From an uncultured Aquimarina sp. (GTDB lineage: Bacteria; Bacteroidota; Bacteroidia; Flavobacteriales; Flavobacteriaceae): a stretch of 38,736 nucleotides of DNA. The stretch lies in assembly GCA_938011245.1 (NCBI GenBank), contig CALLUJ010000052.1, positions 1 to 38,736 of the forward strand, read 5' to 3'. Shown here in pieces: positions 8,034 through 16,610 of the stretch. Below the pieces are notes generated by a model. The model saw only the letters and a list, made by a program, of their open reading frames with translations. It searched no databases and was not told where the DNA came from. Made by a program: the position numbers and the translations under genes. Position 1 is the first letter of the stretch; each line of letters opens with the position of its first letter.

Positions 8034-9227
8034 CTATTTTTCAAACGTTTTGTTTACGTTATGATAAATTTTATTAGCGTTTCCGTAAATTTTAATAAAT
8101 CCTTTAGCATCGTCTGCCGTCCAACCTTCGTTTACTTCTCCATATTGTCCAAAATCGGATTTCATAAGATCAAACTCAGACTCTATACCCACTAAACTAA
8201 AATTATAAGGTTTAAGCTCTACAATAACGTCTCCTGTAACCGAACTTTGTGAATCTTCTAGAAAGGCTTCTATATTACGCATTACTGGATCTAAATAATT
8301 TCCTTCATGTAATAGCATTCCATACCAATTAGCTAACTGCTCTCCCCAATACTGTTGCCATTTAGTTTGTGTATGTTTTTCTAATAAATGATGTGCTTTA
8401 ATAATTACCATAGGTGCCGCTGCTTCAAAACCAACACGTCCCTTAATTCCTATAATAGTATCTCCTACATGAATGTCTCTACCTATTGCAAATTGTGTAG
8501 CTAATTCTTCTAATTTTTGAATATTTGCAACAGGTGCATCTTTTTCTCCATTAATCCCAATTAACTCTCCTTTCACGAAGTTTAATACTACTTTTTCTGA
8601 ATCTTCACGTTTTAACTGACTTGGATAGGCTTCACTTGGTAAAGCTTGGTTAGAGGTTAAGGTTTCTGATCCTCCTACACTAGTCCCCCAAATTCCTTTA
8701 TTTATAGAGTACTGCGCTTTTTCCCAAGAATAGTGAACTCCGTATTTTTCTAAATAGGTTACTTCTTCTTGACGTGTTAATTTTAAATCGCGAATAGGTG
8801 TTATAATCTCAATCCCTGGTGCTAAGGTTTGGAAAATAACATCGAAACGAATTTGATCGTTCCCTGCTCCTGTACTTCCGTGTGCAATATATTTTGCTCC
8901 TACCGATTTTGCATACTCTATCACTTCAATGGCTTGAAAAATACGTTCGGCGCTTACAGATAGAGGGTACGTGTTATTTTTTAATACGTTTCCGTAAATT
9001 AAATATTTAACTGCTTTTTCGTAAAACTTATCTAAAATAGTAAGGTTAGCATGAGATTTACTGCCTATAGCGTAGGCACGTTCTTCGGTCTCTTTTAATT
9101 CTTGATCCGAAAATCCACCTGTATTTACCAATACAGTATGTACTTCCATATTTTTCTCGTGCATTAAATATTTTACACAATATGTGGTATCTAAACCACC
9201 GCTGTATGCTACTACTACTTTTTCCAT
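8034..9227 (-). CDS. argG: Argininosuccinate synthase
   Basis: ArgG joins citrulline and aspartate at the cost of ATP to AMP to form argininosuccinate. The PP-loop AYSGGLDTTYC at residues 8-18 is intact, followed by AHGSTGAGNDQIRFD near 116, which contributes to ATP and citrulline binding, and by SVGGSETLTS. The length is 397 aa, as usual. It lies 81 bases behind the GNAT gene in the same direction. Its partner argininosuccinate lyase (argH) is not in the window. Confidence 0.95.
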   Translation of the reverse strand: MEKVVVAYSGGLDTTYCVKYLMHEKNMEVHTVLVNTGGFSDQELKETEERAYAIGSKSHANLTILDKFYEKAVKYLIYGNVLKNNTYPLSVSAERIFQAIEVIEYAKSVGAKYIAHGSTGAGNDQIRFDVIFQTLAPGIEIITPIRDLKLTRQEEVTYLEKYGVHYSWEKAQYSINKGIWGTSVGGSETLTSNQALPSEAYPSQLKREDSEKVVLNFVKGELIGINGEKDAPVANIQKLEELATQFAIGRDIHVGDTIIGIKGRVGFEAAAPMVIIKAHHLLEKHTQTKWQQYWGEQLANWYGMLLHEGNYLDPVMRNIEAFLEDSQSSVTGDVIVELKPYNFSLVGIESEFDLMKSDFGQYGEVNEGWTADDAKGFIKIYGNANKIYHNVNKTFEK

Positions 9228-9308
9228 ATCTATTTTTTTAGTACTTAGTGCTTTTACACAGTACTTAAGTCTTTAATTTTACTGTTGCTAATTTTTATTC
9301 AACAAATA

Positions 9309-9938
9309 TTATTTAAGCATTCGTTGTTTAATTCGTTTTAATCTTTTTAATATTTTTTCTTTAAACCAAGGTTCGGGTTCTAAGTTAGAATTACTCTCCT
9401 CTACATTGTCTTTAGGATTGTACAACATTCCTGTACACATACACATTTTATAATCTTTCGATTTTAAAATTTCAAAATTAGTACATGTTTGACAGCCCGC
9501 CCAAAACTTTGGATCATCTGTAAGTTCTGAAAAAGTAACCGGTTTATAGCCTAGCTTAGAATTAATTTTCATTACGGCTAAACCTGTTGTTATTCCAAAA
9601 ATTTTAGCTTCTGGGTATTTTTCCAACGAATAGTTAAAAATGAATTCTTTAATACGTTTAGCTAATCCTTGTTTTCTAAAATTGGGATGTACAATTAAGC
9701 CCGAATGGGCTACATATTTACCATGGCTCCACGCTTCGATATAACAAAATCCTGCAAATTCGTTACCATTTAAAGCTATAACGGCATTACCTGCTTTTAT
9801 CTTTTTTTCGATATACTCGGGAGTACGTTTCGCTATACCTGTTCCTCTATCTTTTGCCGATGTTTCAATAACACTACAAATTTCTTGGGCATAGTCAAAA
9901 TGACTTTCGTTGGCTATAAAAATTTCTACTTTATTCAA
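9309..9938 (-). CDS. GNAT acetyltransferase heading the arginine cluster
   Basis: This 209-aa protein has a GNAT fold: VIALNGNEFAGFCYIEAW as strands 2-4, HSGLIVHPNFRKQGLAKRIK (residues about 79-98) as the acyl-CoA pyrophosphate loop, then a conserved LGYKPVTFSEL. After the core it has a C-terminal extension with Cys149, Cys152, Cys166 and Cys168, spaced like a small metal site. The only usable start is a TTG at 9938, because a TGA lies two codons upstream in frame. It is the first gene of the operon, before argG. A GNAT in this position is a good candidate for the N-acylglutamate synthase of the pathway, since no ArgA or ArgJ is visible, but that is inference. Confidence 0.75.
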   Translation of the reverse strand: MNKVEIFIANESHFDYAQEICSVIETSAKDRGTGIAKRTPEYIEKKIKAGNAVIALNGNEFAGFCYIEAWSHGKYVAHSGLIVHPNFRKQGLAKRIKEFIFNYSLEKYPEAKIFGITTGLAVMKINSKLGYKPVTFSELTDDPKFWAGCQTCTNFEILKSKDYKMCMCTGMLYNPKDNVEESNSNLEPEPWFKEKILKRLKRIKQRMLK

Positions 9939-9953
9939 TTTTCATTTGATATT

Positions 9954-9977
9954 CGCTATAGGCTATAACCTTTAGCG
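9954..9977 (-). promoter_or_regulatory. Hairpin just upstream of the TTG start of the arginine operon
   Basis: On the minus strand CGCTAAAGG and CCTATAGCG form a nine-position stem with one mismatch around the loop TTATAG. It ends 16 bases before the TTG start of the GNAT gene and could hinder or regulate ribosome entry. Confidence 0.4.
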
Positions 9978-10086
9978 CATTATTTAAAACCATACTTTAC
10001 ATCAAAACTTATTTTTTGATTATAAAGATTAAAATATTAACGATGATAGTTGTGAAAGTAAATGCTTTCGATATTAAAATAACCCA

Positions 10087-10191
10087 CTAGGGGCGATTTA
10101 CAGGAAAAAAACAACGGATACAATGCCTATAAAAGCATGCATTAAAGAGATAATTGATATGTTTTTTTTCCGTTTTCACTGAAGTGTCCAT
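10087..10191 (-). CDS. Putative 34-aa leader peptide with arginine codons near its end
   Basis: An ATG at 10191 opens a 34-codon frame ending in TAG at 10087, inside the structured leader. The C-terminal half reads FYRHCIRCFFPVNRP, with three Arg and two of the peptide's three Cys; the Arg codons are AGG, CGT and CGC. The frame covers the downstream halves of the outer, middle and inner helices, so a ribosome stalled or released here would change which pairings can form. That is the layout of an attenuation leader, but Bacteroidota start sites are hard to predict and the frame could be chance. Confidence 0.35.
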   Translation of the reverse strand: MDTSVKTEKKHINYLFNACFYRHCIRCFFPVNRP

Positions 10192-10230
10192 AATAATTAT
10201 TAACTCTAAATCGTCGGCATTAGCCCCTTT
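10087..10230 (-). promoter_or_regulatory. Structured leader RNA upstream of the arginine operon (candidate attenuator or riboregulator)
   Basis: The 352 bases between the GNAT start and tamB hold a set of complementary segments (plus-strand coordinates). Outer helix: 10223-10227 (GCCCC) with 10090-10094, continued by TAAATCG 10207-10213 with CGATTTA 10094-10100 (base 10094 can serve only one of the two). Middle helix: TCCGTT 10169-10174 with AACGGA 10113-10118. Inner hairpin: GCATT 10139-10143 with AATGC 10122-10126. These three are nested. A competing pairing exists: GGCATT 10216-10221 with AATGCC 10122-10127, which would cross the outer helix. A possible promoter is the near-consensus TAATTTTA at about 10247-10254 on the minus strand. 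No strong intrinsic terminator was found, so control may be at translation or by Rho. Confidence 0.5.
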
Positions 10231-10290
10231 CGTTAATATTAACGCGTAAAATTACAATTTTGAAATGAAAAATAATAATTTTAAAAACTT

Positions 10291-13200
10291 TTATTTTCTG
10301 TTTTCTGGAAACACTCTTCTCCTAGCTTTACTTCCTTCTGTTTTAAGTATTTTTCGTATTAATTCTCTAAAGCTATTAAAATCGTAAGAATAGGAAAGCC
10401 CTATTCCTTGGGTGTATTGATTAGCTTCTCCTAAAAATTGAAAATCGCTTTCTCTATTAAATATGGTAGCTCTAAGTGTACCGTCTTCATTTAATAGAAA
10501 ATCGATACGGACATCCCCAACTACTACCGATTGTGTTACTCCACCAATAGGTATTCCTACTTTACCGTTAATAAGAATTCTTTTACTTATTTGCGTAGAA
10601 ACCGAAACACCAAACTCATCCGAAGATTGATTATTTAAATCTCGATTATCTCTTTGGTTATAATTAAAACCTATATTAAATTTATCTTCTTCGTCTGCAA
10701 AAATATTACTAATTAAATCCGAAGCTTTTTCTACTAAGTTTTCGGTAATAATATTATTTCCAATAAGCGCATCGCTATAAAATTGACCTTGAGAAATTAA
10801 AGATAGTGCTTGTCTTTCTCTGGTTGTGCGGTCGGAAAGTAAAAATTCTAATTCATTTTTAAGTATTGAACTTGCTCCTGGAAAATCAATATTGAACTCT
10901 AATTCTGGTTTTAAAAGTTGTCCTGTTAACGATGTAATTACTTCTACTGGTATTTTTCTATTCTGAATTGCATTTTCTAATATAATAGACGGGTTTGCAT
11001 TGGTACTATATACGGCAGATAAATCTAACCTTGCTTCGGTAGGGCTTCCATCCCAACTAATATTTCCTGTTCGTACATCAAATCGTTTAGAAACAATACC
11101 TCCGTATTTAAAATCGTAAAATCCTTTATATGCTACAAAATCTCCCCACATGTTAAATTTACCATTGGTATTTATTTCTATAAGCAATGTACCCGCTCCA
11201 TAGCCTTTTAATGTACTCCCCGATTCTTGATCAATTACTACCTCTACCTCTGCATATTTATTTAAATCTAATTCAAACTGAAGCTCTAAACCTTTTACAT
11301 CTTCAAAATATACTTTTTCTCCTTTACTAATCGATGCTTTTTCTGCTGGGCTTATAAAATGTATAAACGAATTATCCCCTATAGTTTCGGTATCACTAAT
11401 TGGAATTTTAAATTTAGTTCCTTTTGCGCTTGAAGCATCAATTACTATTTTTAATTGATCTGTTGGTCCTTTTATGGTGGTTTCTCCATTTATAAAAGCT
11501 GTTCCATAATATAACTCATTATCATTTTCGTTTGTATTTAAAACTAATAAACGATCACTTTCTATTTTTAAATCGAGATTCCATTTTTTAAAGTTTTGAT
11601 GAGAAATTATACCGCTTAACTGTCCTTTAGTTTTAAATTTTGTATCCTCTACATTATTATTATTAAAACGAAATTTATTTTTGGACAGTGTTATCGAAGC
11701 ATTTTCTTCAAAATTTAAATCCACATTTAGGTACTGAAATAACAACCCTGCTTTATTTAATGTTAAAAGACCATTAATATCTGGACTTACATAATCTCCT
11801 TCAATTTTTGCTTTTCCATTTATTGTTCCTCTTAATTTACTTAATACTATACCTCCTAAATTACTAAATGGTGCTAATTCAAATTCATTAAATAGTACAT
11901 CAAAATTTACTTGAGGTTTTTCTCCAATAGTAGAAATATTACCATTTATGGCAAAGCTTTTTACATCGTCTCTTTCTACAGATGAATTAACAATATAATT
12001 GGTTAAATCTGCATTTCCTTTAGCGTCCATTTTAAAATTCCCTATTAAGACGTTGTTTATTGTAAAGTTGGAAATACTTAAATTACTAGTTGGCAAATAC
12101 ACCCCTTCTTTCTGAATAAAGTTTAATTGTCCATTAACCACTCCTGTATAGTCAAGGTTTTTAATAGATTTTTTAATCTTCTTTAAATCGACTTCTTCAA
12201 ACTTTAATTTCACATTTTTATATGTAGAGTCTTGCAATACACCATTTAAAGATATACGCTCGTTATTATGATTTAATTGTATAGAATCAATTAATATATC
12301 CTTAAAATTATTATCAAATTCTATTTTGTGATGCTGGTCGTTGTTTTGATTAACATACCATGTATTGCCTTTTAATACTGCAAAGGATTTCTCTATACCT
12401 ACAACAGAATGATTTAGTGTATCAATAGTATGGTACAATTTAAGATTAAAGCTATCTCTTTGTTGTTCTCCTCCTTTAAAAGTAGTTGTACTATATAAGG
12501 TGTCGTTTTTATTAATGTTTTCTAGTTTAAAATTAGAAAAGCCATATTTTTCTGTATTTACTTTATATATAGAAAGAAGTGTGTTATTTTGGTTTGAATT
12601 ATCTATTTTTAAATCAATTTTTTCGAAAATATTCTTTTTGTATGCAATATTTGGAGAAACAAAGTTTAAATTAAATTTAGCCCCATCGCTATCTACATTT
12701 CCTTTAATACTTGTGTTAGCTCCCACTTTCAAATCTGGAAAAAAAACATCTACTATTTTATTATAAATCTTTAAATCGAACTTTAAGAATTCTCTATCTG
12801 TGGCTACTGTTGCCTCATAGTTTTTATACAAACTAGCTAATGAGTTTTGAAATAAATCTTTTAAGCTTTTTAATTTAAAACGCCCTAATATTTCTCCTTG
12901 AATAATCTCTGGACTATTAATATTTATTAAACGTTGACCATCTTTTAAAAATTGAGATTTTAATTGAAAATCTTTAAAAGAGTAAGTATCATTTTGATTT
13001 TTATAGGTGGTTTGTTTAAATTGAATTTCACCATAAGTATCGTCAACATTTGTTCCTTTAAAATTAGCGATTACTTGACCTTTAAACTCCGAAATACTAT
13101 CTCTAGCTAATATGTTAAGCTTTTTAAAGTCTATATAATTTACATCTGCCTTAAAATTATAATCATTTTCTGTTTCATTTAGATTAACTAATCCATCAAA

Positions 13201-14652
13201 TCTTATATCAAAGTTAGGATCACTAGAAATTACTTTTCCGTCAAAAGTTGGGTATTTTAATATTCCTGTTATCCCTACATCTTTATAGGTATATCCATTG
13301 TAATAAATTCTATTAAATTGTCCCGATAGATACGTATTTAAGTTATTTACTAAAAACCCATATCCATCAATATCCAAATTAAAAGTAGCTAACCCAAGTT
13401 TAGAGTTTCCAAAAAACGTATTCAATTCAAAATCTTCTACATCAATATTTCCTTTATAGTGAGCTTTCGATTTGGAACGAAGGTTATCCATTAAAACCGT
13501 AACTTTAGCATTCCCTATTTCACTAAAAACAACTCCTTTATAATTTACACTAGAAGCTGTTGCTTCTAAACTCCCTATAGCCGAAATTTCTCCTAGTTTA
13601 TCTAATTCTTTTGGTAAATGTTTTCCTATTACATTAGGAAAAAGTTTGCTTAGATTTTTTTTATCAAATTTTAAATTGTGTAGTTTTCCCGAAACTTTAA
13701 AATCTTCAATTTTATTTTTAGACATTGACTCTTCAAGGTGTAAATTTCCTTTAAGCACTAAATTGTTTACTCCTTTAAAATTGATATCCGAAAGCTTAAA
13801 ATTGTTTAACACTCCATCGAGCTTGGCTGTTAATTTTACCTTATGGTTTGGACCAAACTCGCGATAAAAATACTTCAAATCGGAAGTAGCGAAAATACTA
13901 TTAGATACCTGTGCTTTAATTTTTACCTTATCACTAAAGTCTGCCATATCTCCCTCTTTATAAGTCATAAGAAAGTTTCCTTTTATAGTTGACTTTTTTT
14001 GAGTTTTTAAAACAATATCACTTAAAGAAACTATCCCTTTTTCAAAATGAAATTGAGATGTTAAGTTGGTTACATTAATATAATTTCCATAAACAACCGA
14101 AGCTTTATCAATATAAAAATCGATTACGCTTCCTTTTAATTTAAAATTCCTTCCTTCTAAATTTAGTTTACTAAGATCTACAAACGGTTCAGGAATTATA
14201 TTTGTGTTTACATATAAATACCTACAATTATTTATATGTACTTCCGATATATCTAATTCAAAAGGTTTTTGAGTTTTGTTTTTTTGCTTTGGAGTAAATT
14301 TTGAAATAAATTTTCGAAAGTTATCAATATTTTCATTGGGATATGTTTCCATTTTAATCAAAACATCTTCGATAACAATGTTTTTTAGTTTAGCTTCCCC
14401 TTGCCACAAATTTTTAAAACTTACTATTGACGTTGATAATTTATGGGCAGAAATTAAAGTGTCCTTCTTATCATCTGCTATAAAAATTTCTTTTGCGTTT
14501 ACATTCCCCGCTATATTTAAACCTAATTTCTGAATTGAAATGTGTGTGTTAAACTTTTTATTGACATATGTTGTTGCTTTTTGAGCCGCCCATGTTTGTA
14601 CCTTGGGTATAGAAAACAAGAGCACTACCACTAAAAAAAACAGCAGTAACAC
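10291..14652 (-). CDS. tamB: TamB-family translocation/assembly module protein
   Basis: This 1453-aa protein has one N-terminal membrane helix (LLLFFLVVVLLFSIPKV), a long stretch of repeated short beta strands typical of the AsmA/TamB bridge fold, and the C-terminal TamB (DUF490) domain, recognisable from about residue 1050 to 1420 (GYGAGTLLIEINTNGKFNMW, FDVRTGNISWDGSPTEARLD, LLSDRTTRERQALSLISQGQ). TamB-like proteins span the periplasm and are linked to outer-membrane protein or lipid transport. The annotated GTG at 14652 sits inside the membrane helix. The frame is open for 20 more codons upstream and encodes VKKIFNIVFKFFAV, the expected basic n-region, but only CTG, ATT and ATA starts are available there. 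It is divergent from tsaD, an arrangement common in this phylum. Confidence 0.88.
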   Translation of the reverse strand: MLLLFFLVVVLLFSIPKVQTWAAQKATTYVNKKFNTHISIQKLGLNIAGNVNAKEIFIADDKKDTLISAHKLSTSIVSFKNLWQGEAKLKNIVIEDVLIKMETYPNENIDNFRKFISKFTPKQKNKTQKPFELDISEVHINNCRYLYVNTNIIPEPFVDLSKLNLEGRNFKLKGSVIDFYIDKASVVYGNYINVTNLTSQFHFEKGIVSLSDIVLKTQKKSTIKGNFLMTYKEGDMADFSDKVKIKAQVSNSIFATSDLKYFYREFGPNHKVKLTAKLDGVLNNFKLSDINFKGVNNLVLKGNLHLEESMSKNKIEDFKVSGKLHNLKFDKKNLSKLFPNVIGKHLPKELDKLGEISAIGSLEATASSVNYKGVVFSEIGNAKVTVLMDNLRSKSKAHYKGNIDVEDFELNTFFGNSKLGLATFNLDIDGYGFLVNNLNTYLSGQFNRIYYNGYTYKDVGITGILKYPTFDGKVISSDPNFDIRFDGLVNLNETENDYNFKADVNYIDFKKLNILARDSISEFKGQVIANFKGTNVDDTYGEIQFKQTTYKNQNDTYSFKDFQLKSQFLKDGQRLININSPEIIQGEILGRFKLKSLKDLFQNSLASLYKNYEATVATDREFLKFDLKIYNKIVDVFFPDLKVGANTSIKGNVDSDGAKFNLNFVSPNIAYKKNIFEKIDLKIDNSNQNNTLLSIYKVNTEKYGFSNFKLENINKNDTLYSTTTFKGGEQQRDSFNLKLYHTIDTLNHSVVGIEKSFAVLKGNTWYVNQNNDQHHKIEFDNNFKDILIDSIQLNHNNERISLNGVLQDSTYKNVKLKFEEVDLKKIKKSIKNLDYTGVVNGQLNFIQKEGVYLPTSNLSISNFTINNVLIGNFKMDAKGNADLTNYIVNSSVERDDVKSFAINGNISTIGEKPQVNFDVLFNEFELAPFSNLGGIVLSKLRGTINGKAKIEGDYVSPDINGLLTLNKAGLLFQYLNVDLNFEENASITLSKNKFRFNNNNVEDTKFKTKGQLSGIISHQNFKKWNLDLKIESDRLLVLNTNENDNELYYGTAFINGETTIKGPTDQLKIVIDASSAKGTKFKIPISDTETIGDNSFIHFISPAEKASISKGEKVYFEDVKGLELQFELDLNKYAEVEVVIDQESGSTLKGYGAGTLLIEINTNGKFNMWGDFVAYKGFYDFKYGGIVSKRFDVRTGNISWDGSPTEARLDLSAVYSTNANPSIILENAIQNRKIPVEVITSLTGQLLKPELEFNIDFPGASSILKNELEFLLSDRTTRERQALSLISQGQFYSDALIGNNIITENLVEKASDLISNIFADEEDKFNIGFNYNQRDNRDLNNQSSDEFGVSVSTQISKRILINGKVGIPIGGVTQSVVVGDVRIDFLLNEDGTLRATIFNRESDFQFLGEANQYTQGIGLSYSYDFNSFRELIRKILKTEGSKARRRVFPENRK

Positions 14653-14686
14653 AGCAAAAAATTTAAAGACAATATTAAATATTTTT

Positions 14687-14711
14687 TTGACCAGAATATA
14701 TCTTAACTTTG
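14687..14711 (+). promoter_or_regulatory. Promoter of tsaD-rsmE
   Basis: TAACTTTG at 14704-14711 matches the Bacteroidota -7 consensus TAnnTTTG exactly. A TTG at 14687-14689 lies 14 bases upstream, shorter than the usual spacing of about 19. The tsaD ATG follows 40 bases later at 14751. Confidence 0.6.
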
Positions 14712-14750
14712 TTTCACAATATTAACAATTTCCACGCCTTTATACACTTA

Positions 14751-15773
14751 ATGAAGTTAGAAAATATTTATATCCTTGCTATAGAATCTAGCTGCGACGA
14801 TACAGCTTGTTCCATACTCCAAAATAACGTTGTATTGTCTAATGTTGTTGCAACACAAAAAATACATGAAGAATATGGTGGTGTAGTTCCTGAGCTAGCT
14901 TCCAGAGCGCACCAACAAAACATTGTCCCTGTAATAGATAGCGCCTTAAAAAAAGCCAATATTACCAAAAAACAATTAAATGCAATAGCTTTTACTGCTG
15001 GTCCTGGACTTATGGGATCGCTGCTTGTAGGAGTATCATTTGCTAAATCTTTCGCTTTAGCTTTAAATATCCCATTAATAGATGTTAACCATATGCAAGG
15101 ACATTTATTAGCTCACTTTATAAAAGATAACGATTCTCTTCCGCCTTTATTTCCTTTTTTAGGAATGACAATTAGCGGAGGGCATACACAAATTGTAACT
15201 GTTACAGATTATTTTAAAATGGAAGTTATTGGCGAAACCATTGATGATGCCATTGGGGAAGCCTTCGATAAAAGCGCTAAAACCTTAGGTCTTCCTTACC
15301 CTGGCGGTCCTTTAATTGACAAATATGCCAAACTTGGAAACCCAAAAGCATTCCACTTTACTAAACCCAAAGTGGATGGATTAAACTTTAGCTTTAGTGG
15401 ATTTAAAACAGCGGTTTTATATTTAGTCCAACGAGAAACTAAATTACATCCTAATTTTGTATCTGAAAATTTAAATGATTTATGTGCTTCTATACAACAT
15501 ACACTGGTACATATTGTTCTGGATAAGTTAAAAAAAGCAGTGGCACAAACTGGTATTACTACTATTGCCATAGGCGGTGGTGTTTCTGCTAATTCTGGGA
15601 TTCGAGAAATGTTACAAAATACCGAAAAACGCTTTGGGTGGACAGTTCACATCCCTAAATTTGAATACACTACCGATAATGCTGCTATGATTGGTATTAC
15701 GGGATATTATAAGTTTTTAAATAAAGAGTTTACTAATTTAAAAATTACTGCTTCTCCGCGTTCAAAAATATAA
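14751..15773 (+). CDS. tsaD: tRNA N6-adenosine threonylcarbamoyltransferase
   Basis: TsaD transfers threonylcarbamoyl from TC-AMP to A37 of ANN-decoding tRNAs, together with TsaB and TsaE. The 340-aa protein shows IESSCDDTACS at 11-21, the metal-binding His114 and His118 in NHMQGHLLAH, SGGHTQI, the GEAFDKSAKTLGLPYPGGP motif, and the final DNAAMIG. The frame extends upstream to a TTG at 14709, but that codon is part of the -7 promoter element, so the ATG at 14751 is chosen. rsmE follows after 2 bases. Confidence 0.95.
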   Translation: MKLENIYILAIESSCDDTACSILQNNVVLSNVVATQKIHEEYGGVVPELASRAHQQNIVPVIDSALKKANITKKQLNAIAFTAGPGLMGSLLVGVSFAKSFALALNIPLIDVNHMQGHLLAHFIKDNDSLPPLFPFLGMTISGGHTQIVTVTDYFKMEVIGETIDDAIGEAFDKSAKTLGLPYPGGPLIDKYAKLGNPKAFHFTKPKVDGLNFSFSGFKTAVLYLVQRETKLHPNFVSENLNDLCASIQHTLVHIVLDKLKKAVAQTGITTIAIGGGVSANSGIREMLQNTEKRFGWTVHIPKFEYTTDNAAMIGITGYYKFLNKEFTNLKITASPRSKI

Positions 15774-15775
15774 AT

Positions 15776-16489
15776 ATGCAATTATTTTTTAATGAATCTC
15801 TAACTCCTAAAAGCACTCTCTTAAAATTTAATAGAGAAGAAAGCAAACATATTATTAAGGTATTAAGAAAAAAAACAGGCAATTTATTACAAATTACCAA
15901 TGGAAAAGGTTTTTTATTTAGTGCTCAAATAACATTAGACTTACCTAATAAATGTGAAGCTAAAATAATAAATAATACTTACTATGAAGCTCCTAAGACA
16001 AAAATACATATAGCCATTGCTCCCACTAAAATGAATGAACGTTTTGAGTGGTTTTTAGAAAAAGCTACCGAAATTGGAATACAAGAAATAACTCCAATAT
16101 TTTGCGATCGTAGCGAACGTAAAATTATTAAAAATGAACGTTTTAGAAAAATAATCCAAAGCGCTAGTAAACAATCTTTACAGTATCATTTTCCAAAGCT
16201 AAATAAACCAATAGCGTTAAAAGAATTTATAGCGACACATATTAATGAAAGTTTACTTATAGCCCATTGTGAAAAAGCACAAAAACAATCTTTAAAAAAT
16301 GTGCTAAAAAATACTTCCTCCAAAAATTTTACTATTTTAATAGGTCCTGAAGGAGACTTCTCTACAAAAGAAATAGAATTAGCTATAATTAAGAACTACC
16401 TCCCCATAACTCTTGGTGAAACTAGATTAAGAACTGAAACCGCTGGAATTGTAGCTGTCCATTCCATTGTATTTGGAAGTTCGAGATAA
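15776..16489 (+). CDS. rsmE: 16S rRNA (uracil-1498-N3)-methyltransferase
   Basis: RsmE methylates U1498 of 16S rRNA using S-adenosylmethionine. The 237-aa protein has an N-terminal PUA-like part (residues 1-70, with SKHIIKVLRKKTG) and the SPOUT methyltransferase part with the knotted SAM site: LIGPEGDFSTKEIELA around 186-201 and LGETRLRTETAGIVAVH near the end. KATEIGIQEITPIFCDRSER is also typical. It is cotranscribed with tsaD and followed by a strong terminator. Confidence 0.94.
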   Translation: MQLFFNESLTPKSTLLKFNREESKHIIKVLRKKTGNLLQITNGKGFLFSAQITLDLPNKCEAKIINNTYYEAPKTKIHIAIAPTKMNERFEWFLEKATEIGIQEITPIFCDRSERKIIKNERFRKIIQSASKQSLQYHFPKLNKPIALKEFIATHINESLLIAHCEKAQKQSLKNVLKNTSSKNFTILIGPEGDFSTKEIELAIIKNYLPITLGETRLRTETAGIVAVHSIVFGSSR

Positions 16490-16520
16490 TTTAAAAATCG
16501 AAATAGTTTCTATCTAATAA

Positions 16521-16556
16521 AAAAAGGCTACCTAAAAATATTTAGATAGCCTTTTT
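16521..16556. terminator. Bidirectional intrinsic terminator between rsmE and the CBM gene
   Basis: AAAAAGGCTACCTAAA (16521-16536) pairs with TTTAGATAGCCTTTTT (16541-16556) around the loop AATA with a single C-A mismatch. The A and T tracts make it work in both directions, serving rsmE on plus and the convergent CBM gene on minus. Confidence 0.85.
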
Positions 16557-16610
16557 AAAATATTATAAATGTAACAACTTTTATTATTACTCTATATAAT
16601 TTAATAACTA

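Noticed and set aside
10081..10098. CCC...GGG hairpin at the stop of the leader frame as an intrinsic terminator
   Set aside because: Only three to four base pairs and a broken T tract follow, so a classical attenuator terminator is not supported.
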